This document shows, in pieces, positions 1 through 8,200 of a stretch of DNA of 64,000 nucleotides. The stretch is taken from NCBI GenBank assembly GCA_965140775.1, contig OZ223471.1:1984001-2048000 (forward strand), given 5' to 3'. A program made the translations under genes and the position numbers. The notes under the pieces are model-generated. The model was not told where the DNA came from. It worked only from the letters and a program-made list of their open reading frames with translations, and did not search any database. Positions within the stretch are counted from its first letter, which is position 1. The number at the start of each line of letters is the position of its first letter. The DNA comes from UBA6244 sp965140775 (lineage in GTDB: Bacteria; Bacteroidota; Bacteroidia; Bacteroidales; F082).

Positions 1-984
1 TTTTCGTTTTGGCAGGGCTTCACGGTCGAAATGAAAATGGTTGTCCCAATATTCAGAGGCACCTACATCAAATAAATGTTGCACATGACTAAATTTGCTG
101 GCTTCGAGCATGGTATTGAGAAGTTCGGGCGACTTATAAAACAAGGCTGCCAATTGCGATATCCGGATGGTGGGAAAGTTGGCCGGGCGCATGCGCATAA
201 ACTTCCATACCTTTTTATTCATGGGTTTTAGTCCGTATTTACCTGCCAAAAATTCGTATTCAATGCGCAAACGATTGGGGTAATTGTCTTTGAAACGTTT
301 ACTCAACAAACCTGCCTGCCCAAACAGCAAGGCTTCCAGTTGCCACAAATTGTCCTTGTGCCTGGCCAAAACCTGCAGGGGAGTAACTACAGCAAGATGT
401 TCCATGGCATCGGCATTGGTTTTAAAGCCGAAATTTCTGCTCAATTTTTGATAAAACGATTCATTAAAGTCTTGATTAGCTGCCGATAAACTTTTGTTAA
501 TAGAAAAGGCTTTTTCTCCAAGTCGTTCAATCATCAGCGAATCGAACCAGGCCATGCGGGTGAAATGGTTGACAGATTTGAGGAGCAGGTGGCACGGAAT
601 GGGGTGCAAGGTAGAGATGAAGTCGGTATAACGATTAAGCAATACGGGGTCAAATTCGTTTTTTACCTCCAGGGTGGGAATCCGTTCGCCATTTTTTCGT
701 TGAATGGGTTGGTCGTTTTCCAACACCACATGTAAAATGATGTTGTGATAAGCCTCGTCATGTTGATGCCCGTGTTTGAACCAATCCGATGCTTTCACAT
801 GAATTTCAATGTTTCCTGCCCAAAGGGTGTCGCCAATTCTTACTCTGGCGTTAAACAAATCGGGGCCGCTGTCGGTGTTGCGGATACCCGGTGCTTCCAC
901 ATGCAGGAGTTGTCCGTCTGTGGTAAACAGCCTGGCTCGAAACAATTGAAAAGTCCAGAGGTAGAGGATAAAATTTTCATTCAT
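1..984 (-). CDS. DUF2851 family protein, 3' end beyond window
   Basis: The reading frame is open on the minus strand from an ATG at 984 to the window edge (328 codons). It begins MNENFILYLWTFQLF and contains the segments GPDLFNARVRIGDTLWAGNIEIH and HVVLENDQP, which I recognise as typical of the DUF2851 family of Bacteroidota. The family has no established function. No signal peptide or membrane segment is visible, so a cytoplasmic protein is likely. The C-terminus lies outside the window. The gene is divergent from the zapB/zapA cluster, with about 110 bp between the two starts. The start fits because translation upstream of it shows no family-like sequence. Confidence 0.75.
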   Translation of the reverse strand, partial: MNENFILYLWTFQLFRARLFTTDGQLLHVEAPGIRNTDSGPDLFNARVRIGDTLWAGNIEIHVKASDWFKHGHQHDEAYHNIILHVVLENDQPIQRKNGERIPTLEVKNEFDPVLLNRYTDFISTLHPIPCHLLLKSVNHFTRMAWFDSLMIERLGEKAFSINKSLSAANQDFNESFYQKLSRNFGFKTNADAMEHLAVVTPLQVLARHKDNLWQLEALLFGQAGLLSKRFKDNYPNRLRIEYEFLAGKYGLKPMNKKVWKFMRMRPANFPTIRISQLAALFYKSPELLNTMLEASKFSHVQHLFDVGASEYWDNHFHFDREALPKRK

Positions 985-1061
985 AGCAGGTCAATATTTA
1001 GTTGCAATCATTCCCGAAATTGATTATCTTTGAAGCACTGCAAAAGCGAAAAAATATTTTG

Positions 1062-1069
1062 TAACTTTG
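1062..1069 (+). promoter_or_regulatory. Bacteroidota-type -7 box for the zapB-zapA-ssrS-rny cluster
   Basis: The octamer TAACTTTG matches the TAnnTTTG -7 consensus of Bacteroidota sigma factor ABfA. It lies 24 bp before the ATG at 1094. A clear -33 TTG at the usual spacing is not obvious. Confidence 0.5.
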
Positions 1070-1093
1070 CAGTAAATATTGAAACCTGATTCG

Positions 1094-1381
1094 ATGGCCA
1101 ATGAGCAACTGATAATCTCAGGAATTGAGTATAAAGTTAAGAAAATAGTTGAGTCGAATACACTGCTGAGGGAAGAAAATTTAAAACTAAAGCAGGAATT
1201 GGAAAAACGTGAGAATCGATTGGTATTGTTGGCAGAAGAATTGGAGAGTAAAAAAAGTGAGTTAGTAAAAATTACACTTGCAAACACGCTTGAGAAAGAA
1301 TTTGGTGTTATAGATAGTGAAAAGAGATTGGGAGAGTTGATTGCTGAAATTGACCGTTGTATTGAAGTTTTAAGCGAATAG
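1094..1381 (+). CDS. small coiled-coil protein, ZapB-like, upstream of zapA
   Basis: This is a 95-residue, highly charged protein predicted to be almost wholly coiled coil (long Leu/Glu/Lys heptad-like stretches). It has no signal peptide. A TTG codon lies in frame at 1079, but the ATG at 1094 is preferred because it sits correctly behind the -7 box at 1062. The gene ends 19 bp before zapA and is probably co-transcribed with it. A short coiled-coil gene directly before zapA is a common arrangement in Bacteroidota. A role alongside ZapA in divisome assembly is inferred from position and shape, not from conserved residues. Confidence 0.65.
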   Translation: MANEQLIISGIEYKVKKIVESNTLLREENLKLKQELEKRENRLVLLAEELESKKSELVKITLANTLEKEFGVIDSEKRLGELIAEIDRCIEVLSE

Positions 1382-1400
1382 TTACGAAGGAGAGAGAGAA

Positions 1401-1697
1401 ATGAAAGCCAACCTTGACATAAAAGTGCAGATCGCGGGCAGACCATACAGTCTGAGCGTTGCAGTGGAGGAAGAGCGGGTTGTGAGGAAAGCAGCTGATA
1501 CCATTAATCAGACCATTAAAGACTATTCCAAGGCTTTTGAATACAAAGATCAACAGGATTTATTTGCCATGGTAGCGTTGCAGCATGCAGCCAATTCCAT
1601 TCGCATGGAGGAAGAGAAGTCGTTTAGAGAACAAAAGATGGAGACGGATTTGATTGCAATCGATGAACTATTATCTGCTCATATTGACCAAAAGTAA
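1401..1697 (+). CDS. zapA: cell division protein ZapA
   Basis: This 98-residue protein has the ZapA pattern: an N-terminal strand segment (DIKVQIAGRPYSLSV), then a helix carrying VVRKAADTINQTI, then a C-terminal coiled coil containing DLFAMVALQ. ZapA binds FtsZ and bundles protofilaments at the division septum. The ATG at 1401 is preceded by the purine-rich stretch AAGGAGAGAGAGAA, a clear ribosome binding site. It sits between the coiled-coil gene and the 6S RNA, and the order zapA then ssrS is known from many bacteria. Confidence 0.9.
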   Translation: MKANLDIKVQIAGRPYSLSVAVEEERVVRKAADTINQTIKDYSKAFEYKDQQDLFAMVALQHAANSIRMEEEKSFREQKMETDLIAIDELLSAHIDQK

Positions 1698-1715
1698 TGC
1701 GTTCTTAATAATATA

Positions 1716-1912
1716 AAAAGTGCCCATACGCGGTTTATCAGTTTGTAAACTCAACATTACAACTATTGGGGACAAGCTTAAGGATTTTAGAACAGGCCTG
1801 ATTCCTTCGGGAATTCTCCTTTCGGGGAGGACGCTGGACGTTCGATTTTTCTGGCAGCCCCATACATGTCTTCATGGGGTTTACTAAACCCGGATCGCGT
1901 TGGGCCTTTTTC
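1716..1912 (+). ncRNA. ssrS: 6S RNA (SsrS), between zapA and rny
   Basis: The 203 bp between the zapA stop and the likely rny start fold into one long interrupted rod. The ends pair as AAAAG-U-GCCCA (from 1716) with UGGGC-CUUUU (to 1910), then ACGCG with CGCGU, then GUUUA with UAAAC. This leaves a large central bubble and a distal part with small hairpins (GAUUCC-UUCG-GGAAUU and CUCC-loop-GGAG). A long rod with a central bubble is the 6S RNA shape, which mimics an open promoter and binds RNA polymerase holoenzyme. The position after zapA supports the call. The length of about 197 nt fits. The T-rich 3' end (CCTTTTTCTC) could terminate it. Exact ends are estimates. Confidence 0.75.
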
Positions 1913-1947
1913 TCAGCATTTTTGCAGGCAATAACAAAAATCAAAAA

Positions 1948-3489
1948 ATGGAAATAATCATCTATGTTGCTATTGCTGCACTGGGATTGGGCGGTGGGGT
2001 ATTGATTACCAGCACTATGCTCAAAAAATCAGTGTTAAAAAAATCCAACCTCCTGCTCGAAGAAGCCAAAGAAAAAGCAGAGGTAATTAAAAAAGATAAA
2101 ATCCTTCAAGCCAAGGAAAAATTTCTCCAACTCAAAGCGGAACATGAAAAGGTAATTGGGGAGAAAAACAACCAAATTCAAAAGGCGGAAAACCGTATCC
2201 GACAAAAAGAAGCCACCCTTTCACAAAAAATTGAAGAAACACAGCGAAAGCAGAAAAAAATCGATCAGCTTACTTCTAACTTCGAACTGCAAAAAGAAAA
2301 CCTGGAAAAACGTCAGCAAGAACTTGATTTAATGCGTGATGAACAGGTAAAACAACTGGAAGTAATCAGTCAGCTGTCGGCTCAGGACGCCAAGGATCAA
2401 CTCATCGAAACCCTTAAGGGTGAAGCACAGGCCGAGGCCATGGTTTACATCCGCGAAATTACGGAAGAAGCCCGACTAACTGCTTCACGCACAGCCAAAA
2501 AAATCGTTATCGAAACCATTCAACGTACTGCCGCCGAGCATGCCATCGAGAATACAGTAACCGTTTTCAATATCGATAGCGACGAAATCAAAGGTCGCAT
2601 CATTGGTCGTGAAGGACGAAATATCCGTGCCCTGGAAGCGCAAACAGGTATTGAAATCATAATCGACGACAGTCCGGATGCCATTCTCCTCTCAGGCTTC
2701 GATCCCATCCGCCGCGAGGTGGCACGTTTGTCGTTGCAAAAACTTGTTACCGACGGACGTATTCACCCCGCGCGTATCGAGGAAGTAGTAACCAAAACCC
2801 GCAAGGAAGTGGATCAGGAAATCATGGAAGTGGGCAAACGTACCGTCATCGATTTGGGTATCCACAACATGAACAACGAGTTGATCAAACTTATCGGCCG
2901 CATGAAATACCGTTCCTCGTACGGACAAAATCTCCTGGCTCACTCCATCGAAGTTGCCAACCTGAGTGCCACCATGGCGTCCGAATTGGGACTGAATCCA
3001 AAAACAGCCAAACGCGCCGGACTGCTGCATGATATTGGAAAAATTGCCGAAAACGAAGCCGAATTGCCTCATGCCATTCTGGGAATGAAATTGGCCGAAA
3101 AATTTAAGGAAAAACCCGATGTGTGCAATGCAATTGGTGCCCACCACGATGAAATTGAAATGGAAACACTCATTGCGCCCATCGTGCAGGTTTGTGATGC
3201 CATTTCAGGTGCTCGTCCCGGTGCCCGCCGTGAAGTGGTAGAGGCCTATATCCAGCGTTTGAAAAAATTGGAGAGCCTGGCACTTACCTATCCGGGAGTA
3301 GTGAAAACCTATGCCATTCAGGCCGGACGTGAGCTTCGTGTAATCGTGGGTGCCGAAATGGTGAACGATCAGGATGCCGACAGAATTTCCTTCGAGTTGT
3401 CGCGTAAAATTCAGGAAGAAATGACCTATCCCGGACAGATTAAAATCACTGTAATTCGGGAAACCCGTGCAATTAGTTATGCAAAATAA
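1948..3489 (+). CDS. rny: ribonuclease Y
   Basis: This is a 513-residue endoribonuclease that starts mRNA decay at the membrane. An N-terminal membrane helix (about residues 3-25) is followed by a long charged coiled coil (about 30-165), a KH RNA-binding domain containing GRIIGREGRNIRALE (about 210-270), and an HD domain with LLHDIGKI (around residue 360) and AHHDEIE. The frame is open further upstream to 1900, but that stretch overlaps the 3' strand of the 6S RNA. The ATG at 1948 gives the usual membrane-anchor start and family length. The gene probably shares the promoter at 1062. Confidence 0.95.
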   Translation: MEIIIYVAIAALGLGGGVLITSTMLKKSVLKKSNLLLEEAKEKAEVIKKDKILQAKEKFLQLKAEHEKVIGEKNNQIQKAENRIRQKEATLSQKIEETQRKQKKIDQLTSNFELQKENLEKRQQELDLMRDEQVKQLEVISQLSAQDAKDQLIETLKGEAQAEAMVYIREITEEARLTASRTAKKIVIETIQRTAAEHAIENTVTVFNIDSDEIKGRIIGREGRNIRALEAQTGIEIIIDDSPDAILLSGFDPIRREVARLSLQKLVTDGRIHPARIEEVVTKTRKEVDQEIMEVGKRTVIDLGIHNMNNELIKLIGRMKYRSSYGQNLLAHSIEVANLSATMASELGLNPKTAKRAGLLHDIGKIAENEAELPHAILGMKLAEKFKEKPDVCNAIGAHHDEIEMETLIAPIVQVCDAISGARPGARREVVEAYIQRLKKLESLALTYPGVVKTYAIQAGRELRVIVGAEMVNDQDADRISFELSRKIQEEMTYPGQIKITVIRETRAISYAK

Positions 3490-3534
3490 TGATTATTAAC
3501 CAAATACAGTATTAACTTAACTTATTGACTAACC

Positions 3535-4047
3535 ATGAAGAAAGTAGTTCTTTTAGTAATGTTGGCTTTTTTTGCCTTATCCGTTAACGCACAGCATGTT
3601 TTTAATGCCGGCGACATCATGTTTAATGCCGGTGTGGGTGGACCTTCCAATTTTGGATACATTCCCACCCTCAATTTTAGTGGCGAAATGGGTGTGATTC
3701 CTACGGGAGACGTAGGTTTGGTGTCGTTTGGGGCTTTGGCCGAATTGCAATTTGCTCATTATGAATATTACTGGACTGGTGACGAAAATTTCGTTCGTTT
3801 TTATTTGGGACCCCGCGCTGCCTGGCATGTCCATGCTTTCAACAGCGACGTGTTTGATGCCTACGCAGGACTGGGTGCCGGAATGTTGTTAAACACCCAA
3901 ACCGATAATACAAAAGGAAGCATTGAAGCCCATGCAGATGTATTTGTAGGTGGTAGGTGGATGTTTGCTCCGAACATGGGCTTGTTTGCCGAAGTGGGCT
4001 ATACCGGACTTAGTTTCGCCAAATTCGGTATTACCTTTGGTATGTAG
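3535..4047 (+). CDS. small secreted outer-membrane beta-barrel-like protein
   Basis: This is a 170-residue protein with a clear signal peptide (MKKVVLLVMLAFFALSVNA, cleavage before QH). The rest is rich in alternating aromatic and glycine residues with strands such as FVRFYLGPRAAWHVHAF and ADVFVGGRWMF, ending in an aromatic/hydrophobic C-terminal strand (FGITFGM). This is typical of eight-stranded porin-like barrels annotated as outer membrane beta-barrel proteins in Bacteroidota. No specific function can be given. It follows rny by 45 bp and ends 23 bp before a strong terminator. Confidence 0.7.
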   Translation: MKKVVLLVMLAFFALSVNAQHVFNAGDIMFNAGVGGPSNFGYIPTLNFSGEMGVIPTGDVGLVSFGALAELQFAHYEYYWTGDENFVRFYLGPRAAWHVHAFNSDVFDAYAGLGAGMLLNTQTDNTKGSIEAHADVFVGGRWMFAPNMGLFAEVGYTGLSFAKFGITFGM

Positions 4048-4070
4048 AAATTGCTTATTCAGATGATAGT

Positions 4071-4098
4071 AAAAAGCCACCCCGAAGGTGGCTTTTTC
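4071..4098. terminator. bidirectional rho-independent terminator
   Basis: The sequence AAAAAGCCACC-CCGAA-GGTGGCTTTTT forms an 11-bp hairpin with A and T tracts on either side. It lies between the convergent beta-barrel gene (plus) and PorP/SprF gene (minus) and can end transcription from both sides. Confidence 0.85.
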
Positions 4099-4110
4099 CA
4101 TTTCTATATC

Positions 4111-5235
4111 CTAAAACGGCGAACACTCTATCGGACTATAACTCCGTGGCCGTGGCGACATGAAGGAATTCTTGTCTTTGTTTATCAGGCCGATGTCGTC
4201 CAGCTCGAAGATCAGGCTGATTTCGTGGCTGGGGCCGGTGAAGCTCTGACGTGCGTTGATGTTGACCTCGTAGCTGTACATGAGTTTCATGCGGTATTGC
4301 TCCGTGAAGGGGATGTTCAATCCCAGCATCACGTCGAAGCTGCTGAACTCGTCGTATTCCAAAGTCTGGTTTTTGTACCACAAACCCAAATACACATGTT
4401 GCATGTACACGTTGGTGCCCAGTGTGTATAAAAACATGTTGCGCTGGTGCTCCACCATCACGCCCGGATTGAGCTTAAACCCTTGCTTTTTCTGGTAGTA
4501 ACCCTGCTCCTGACCCATGGTGATGACAAAGTCCAGGTTGTACACGAACTTTCGGGGAAGGGCAGCGTCCACGTCAAAAAAGCTTTGGTTGGGCTCGGTG
4601 ATGTGGTGCACGGCCACGCCCAGCTTGCCATCCACGTCCCTGCCCTGCCATTGGAAGATACCTCCAAAGCTGAAGTCGGGGAAGCTCACCTTGTCGCGGG
4701 CGGCGCCGGCAAAGGTGCTGGGCCCGATGTTGCCCCACCTGGGATCCAGCTGGTCTTCAAAAACCAGGTTGTCCCAGTTCAGACTCTGGGTGACCACCGA
4801 GGCCAGTGCTCCCAGTTGGAAGATCATGTTGTGGGCCACGGGAATGCGTACCGAGGGCAAGAAGCCAAAGGTGTTGGTCTTTAACATGCCCACCCCTTCC
4901 AGGGTTTGGGAGGCGATCACGCCAATTCCTCCGGCACCGGGCAGACTGCGCTCGGCCACGTCGGCACTAAAGCTGTAGGTGTGGTAGTTGCCATAAAGTC
5001 CGGTCCACTGCTTTTTGTAGTTCAACCTTACTTTCAACCCCTGGGTCAAACCCACGTTGGCAGGATTGTAATAGGTGGGGTTGTTGTAATACTGGGCAAA
5101 GTCCACGTCCTGGGCATGGAGCCTTTGGGGAAGAAACAGGATGCTCAGAAAAAGTAGGCTGAGGCTCAGGCTCAGGCTTAGGTTGAGGCTCAGATTCATT
5201 CCGAATGTCGATTTGATGGTGTTTTCTTTTTTCAT
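4111..5235 (-). CDS. PorP/SprF family type IX secretion membrane protein
   Basis: This 374-residue outer-membrane protein belongs to the PorP/SprF family (TIGR03519). It has the family hallmark QDVDFAQYYNNPTYYNPANVGL directly after the signal peptide and a series of barrel strands such as LYTLGTNVYMQHVYLGLWY and LGLNIPFTEQYRMKLMYSYE. SprF-type proteins are encoded next to giant surface adhesins and are needed for their export or anchoring through the T9SS. That fits the gene 12 bp upstream (the PKD protein), with which it forms an operon. The signal peptide is odd: its hydrophobic core is an alternating Leu-Ser run coded by an imperfect 6-bp repeat (5156-5197). The start at 5235 (MKKENT) is plausible; a later in-frame ATG (MNLSLNL) would give a shorter leader. 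Confidence 0.9.
   Translation of the reverse strand: MKKENTIKSTFGMNLSLNLSLSLSLSLLFLSILFLPQRLHAQDVDFAQYYNNPTYYNPANVGLTQGLKVRLNYKKQWTGLYGNYHTYSFSADVAERSLPGAGGIGVIASQTLEGVGMLKTNTFGFLPSVRIPVAHNMIFQLGALASVVTQSLNWDNLVFEDQLDPRWGNIGPSTFAGAARDKVSFPDFSFGGIFQWQGRDVDGKLGVAVHHITEPNQSFFDVDAALPRKFVYNLDFVITMGQEQGYYQKKQGFKLNPGVMVEHQRNMFLYTLGTNVYMQHVYLGLWYKNQTLEYDEFSSFDVMLGLNIPFTEQYRMKLMYSYEVNINARQSFTGPSHEISLIFELDDIGLINKDKNSFMSPRPRSYSPIECSPF
5156..5197 (-). repeat. hexanucleotide repeat in the PorP/SprF signal peptide
   Basis: Imperfect tandem copies of a 6-bp unit (AGGCTC/AGGCTG/AGGTTG on the plus strand) code the alternating Leu-Ser/Asn-Leu hydrophobic core of the signal peptide. Loss or gain of one unit would keep the frame and change core length by two residues. 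Confidence 0.7.
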
Positions 5236-5247
5236 GTTGGGATCGAT

Positions 5248-8200
5248 TTATCGGATCAAAGTTACAGTTCCGTGGGTTTCTAAATTGCCGTCGCCATTGT
5301 CGCTGCCACGCCAGTAGCTGTCATCGCTAAAGCGTGCCGTGATGCGCCAGATGTAAGTGCCTGTGGGCAAAGGCTGACCTTCGTAGGTGCCATCCCAACC
5401 TTCGGCTACCTGTCCGTTCTCCAGCAGGGTACTGCTAAAGACCAGGTTGCCCCACGAGCTGAACACTTCCAGCTTGTACTCGCTTAAGTTAATGCCTACG
5501 GGCTTGAAGGTGTTAAAGGTGGGATCCGCCACCGAGGGACTAAAGGCATTGGGTACATACAATCCCGTGAACAGCAGCTCATAGGGATAGATGAGCGTGT
5601 CGGGACAGCCATAGGTGTTGGTGGCTACAAGCGTCAGGTTGTAGATGGGGTCGGAGTCGTATTCATACTGGTGAATGGGACTTTCTTCCGTTGTGGTGTA
5701 GGTGTCATCAAAATCCCAGAAGTAGTCGGTGGCGCCCTCGGAGAGGTTGTCCAGCTTCACCTGTCCCTGTCTGCCTTCCCAGTCTTCGGTCAGGGTGAAA
5801 AGGGCCGTGGGAACGGGATATATCTCGATTTCATGGCTGATTTGGCTCCTGCAGAAGTTGGCATCGGTGATTTGCATGGTTACCGTGTAGCTGTCGATGG
5901 AATCGTAGATATGGTAGGGGTTCTGAAGGTCACTCACGCTGTCCATGGTGTATGGATCGCCAAAGTGCCAGAAGTAGTTAGTAATCTGTGCACTGTCGGC
6001 TGTGCTTTCATCGGTGAAGTAGGTGTAGTATCCCTGACAGGTTTCTGCCCAGCTAAACTCCGCCGTGGGTGGCTTGTAAATGGTCACCTCCGTGGTGGTG
6101 GTGTCTGTACATCCCCACCGGTTGGCTACAATGAGTTCGGTGAGGTAGTTGTCGTATGCCGGATACAGGTAGGTGGGATTGGCGATAATGGCCGTGTCGG
6201 CATCGGTTGAGGTGTCGCCAAAGTCCCAACGCCAGGTGGTGATGGGCTCTGAATAGGTCTCACTGCCATCCGTGAAGAAGGTCATGTCGCCCAGACAGTT
6301 GTTCTGAACGATGATCGCTGCCATGGGGGTGGGACGTATGAGCACTTCCTTGGTGATGGTGTTGGTGTAAATCTGGGTACCAATCTCTCCGGTAACCGTC
6401 AGGGTGACCTGATAGGTACCGCCCTGGTTGTCCTGATAACTATGGCAGGCATGGCTTTGGAAGTTGGTGTAGCTCTCTGTGGTGCCATCGCCAAAGTCCC
6501 AATCCCATTGGGTGATGTTACCGTTTTGGGTCAAAAATACGGAGCTGTCGGCAAAGCATACTTCTGTTAGTGCACACAAATTGATGGTGTCGGGTACGTA
6601 GAAGTTGGCTATCAGACAGGCCCTGGTATAGACCGTCCGGGTGAGGGAGTCGGTGCAGCCGGTAAAGTTGGTGACAATGAGCTTGACCTGGTAGCTGCTG
6701 TCGTTGGGTGAATACAGGTGGGTGGGGTTCTGAGCGGTGGAGGTGTTGGGCTCGCTGCTGAGCGGATCGCCAAAGTCCCACAACCAGCTTTGAATAAAGT
6801 TGCCTCCGTGTAGTGATTCATCCGTGAACTGCATGGGGGTATCACAGGCACCTGCCTCATAGCTAAATCTTGGGGTGGGAAGGCTGTCGATGGTGATTTC
6901 CAGACTGGCGTAAGCCGAGCAGCCATTGGTGTCCACGGCCATGAGCTCTACATTGTAAAGCCCGGGATTGGCAAAGGTGTGTTGGATGCTGTCGTGGTAA
7001 GTGGTAATCTGTGGGGTGCCATCGTGGAAGTTCCAGCTGTAGCTGGCCACGCTGTCGTTCTCGGGCAGGTAGTGGGCATAGAAGGTCGTGGGCTGTGTCA
7101 AACAAACCTGATCGGCGGTGATTTCTACTTCCAATTGTCCAAACACGCAGACTTCTACCGTGTCGGTGGAGTAACACGCGTTGTCATCGGTCACTGTCAG
7201 GGTTACCTGGTAACAGGTGTCGGTGATATCGTAGATGTACTCGGGATCGATTTCTGTGCTGTAGTAGCCTTCGTTAAGGTTCCATTCCCAGGTTTGTATC
7301 GGGCTGCCATCGGCTCCGGGCTCGCTGCCATCAAAGAAGTAAACCTGTCCGGCAGGATCACATACCTGGACAAAGCTTTCGATCTTGGCGATGGGGCGGG
7401 TTCTTACCTTCACCCATTGGCGGATGGTGTCGGCACAGCCGTAGTTGTCCGTGGCAATAAGGGTTACCTGAAAGTCATCGTTGGTGGCGTACAGGTGGGT
7501 GGGGTTTTGGATGTTGGCGGTGCTGCCATCGCCCAAATCCCATTCCCAGCCGGCAATGTAGCCCAGCTGACTGTAGCTTTCATCGGTGAAGTAGGTGGTG
7601 TCGCCCAAACAGGCATTCTGGTAGCTAAAGTTGGCCAGGGGTGGGTCTTTGACCACGATCTGCTCACTGGTGGAAGCCTCGCAGCCTGCCAGGTCGGTGA
7701 TGGTCAGGGTCACTGTATAGGTGCCGGGGGCGTTGTACAGGTAGTCGGCATTTTGGGTCAGGGCATAGCCGCCATCGCCAAAGTCCCAGTACCAGGTGCT
7801 GATCTGTGCGGTGGAGGTGCCTGCAAAGCTTACCGGGGTGTTGGCACACAGGGTGTCGCTGCTCATGGTAAAGCTTACATCGGGGGCGGGGTTCACGCTC
7901 AAATCGTGGGTGATGGTGTCGTCGCAGCCCTGGGTGTTGGTCACAATCAGGGTGACGGTGTAATCGCCCGGGCTACTGAACACGTGGGTGGGGTTTTGGT
8001 AGGTGCTGGTGTTGGTGTTGCCCGAGAGGGGGTCGCCAAAGTCCCAGTACCAACTGCCAATGTCGGGGGTGTTGTTGGTCAGATCATAAAACTGGGTGGG
8101 CTGGCCAAAGCAGGCGTCTTCCCAGTTGAACTCTGCCACGGGACTGGCTACGGAAATAACGGTTCTGGTTACTGTATTCTGACAGCTGTCGGAGTCGGTA

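Noticed and set aside
1900..1947. Longer RNase Y start at 1900
   Set aside because: The added residues overlap the 3' strand of the 6S RNA; the ATG at 1948 gives the usual membrane anchor.
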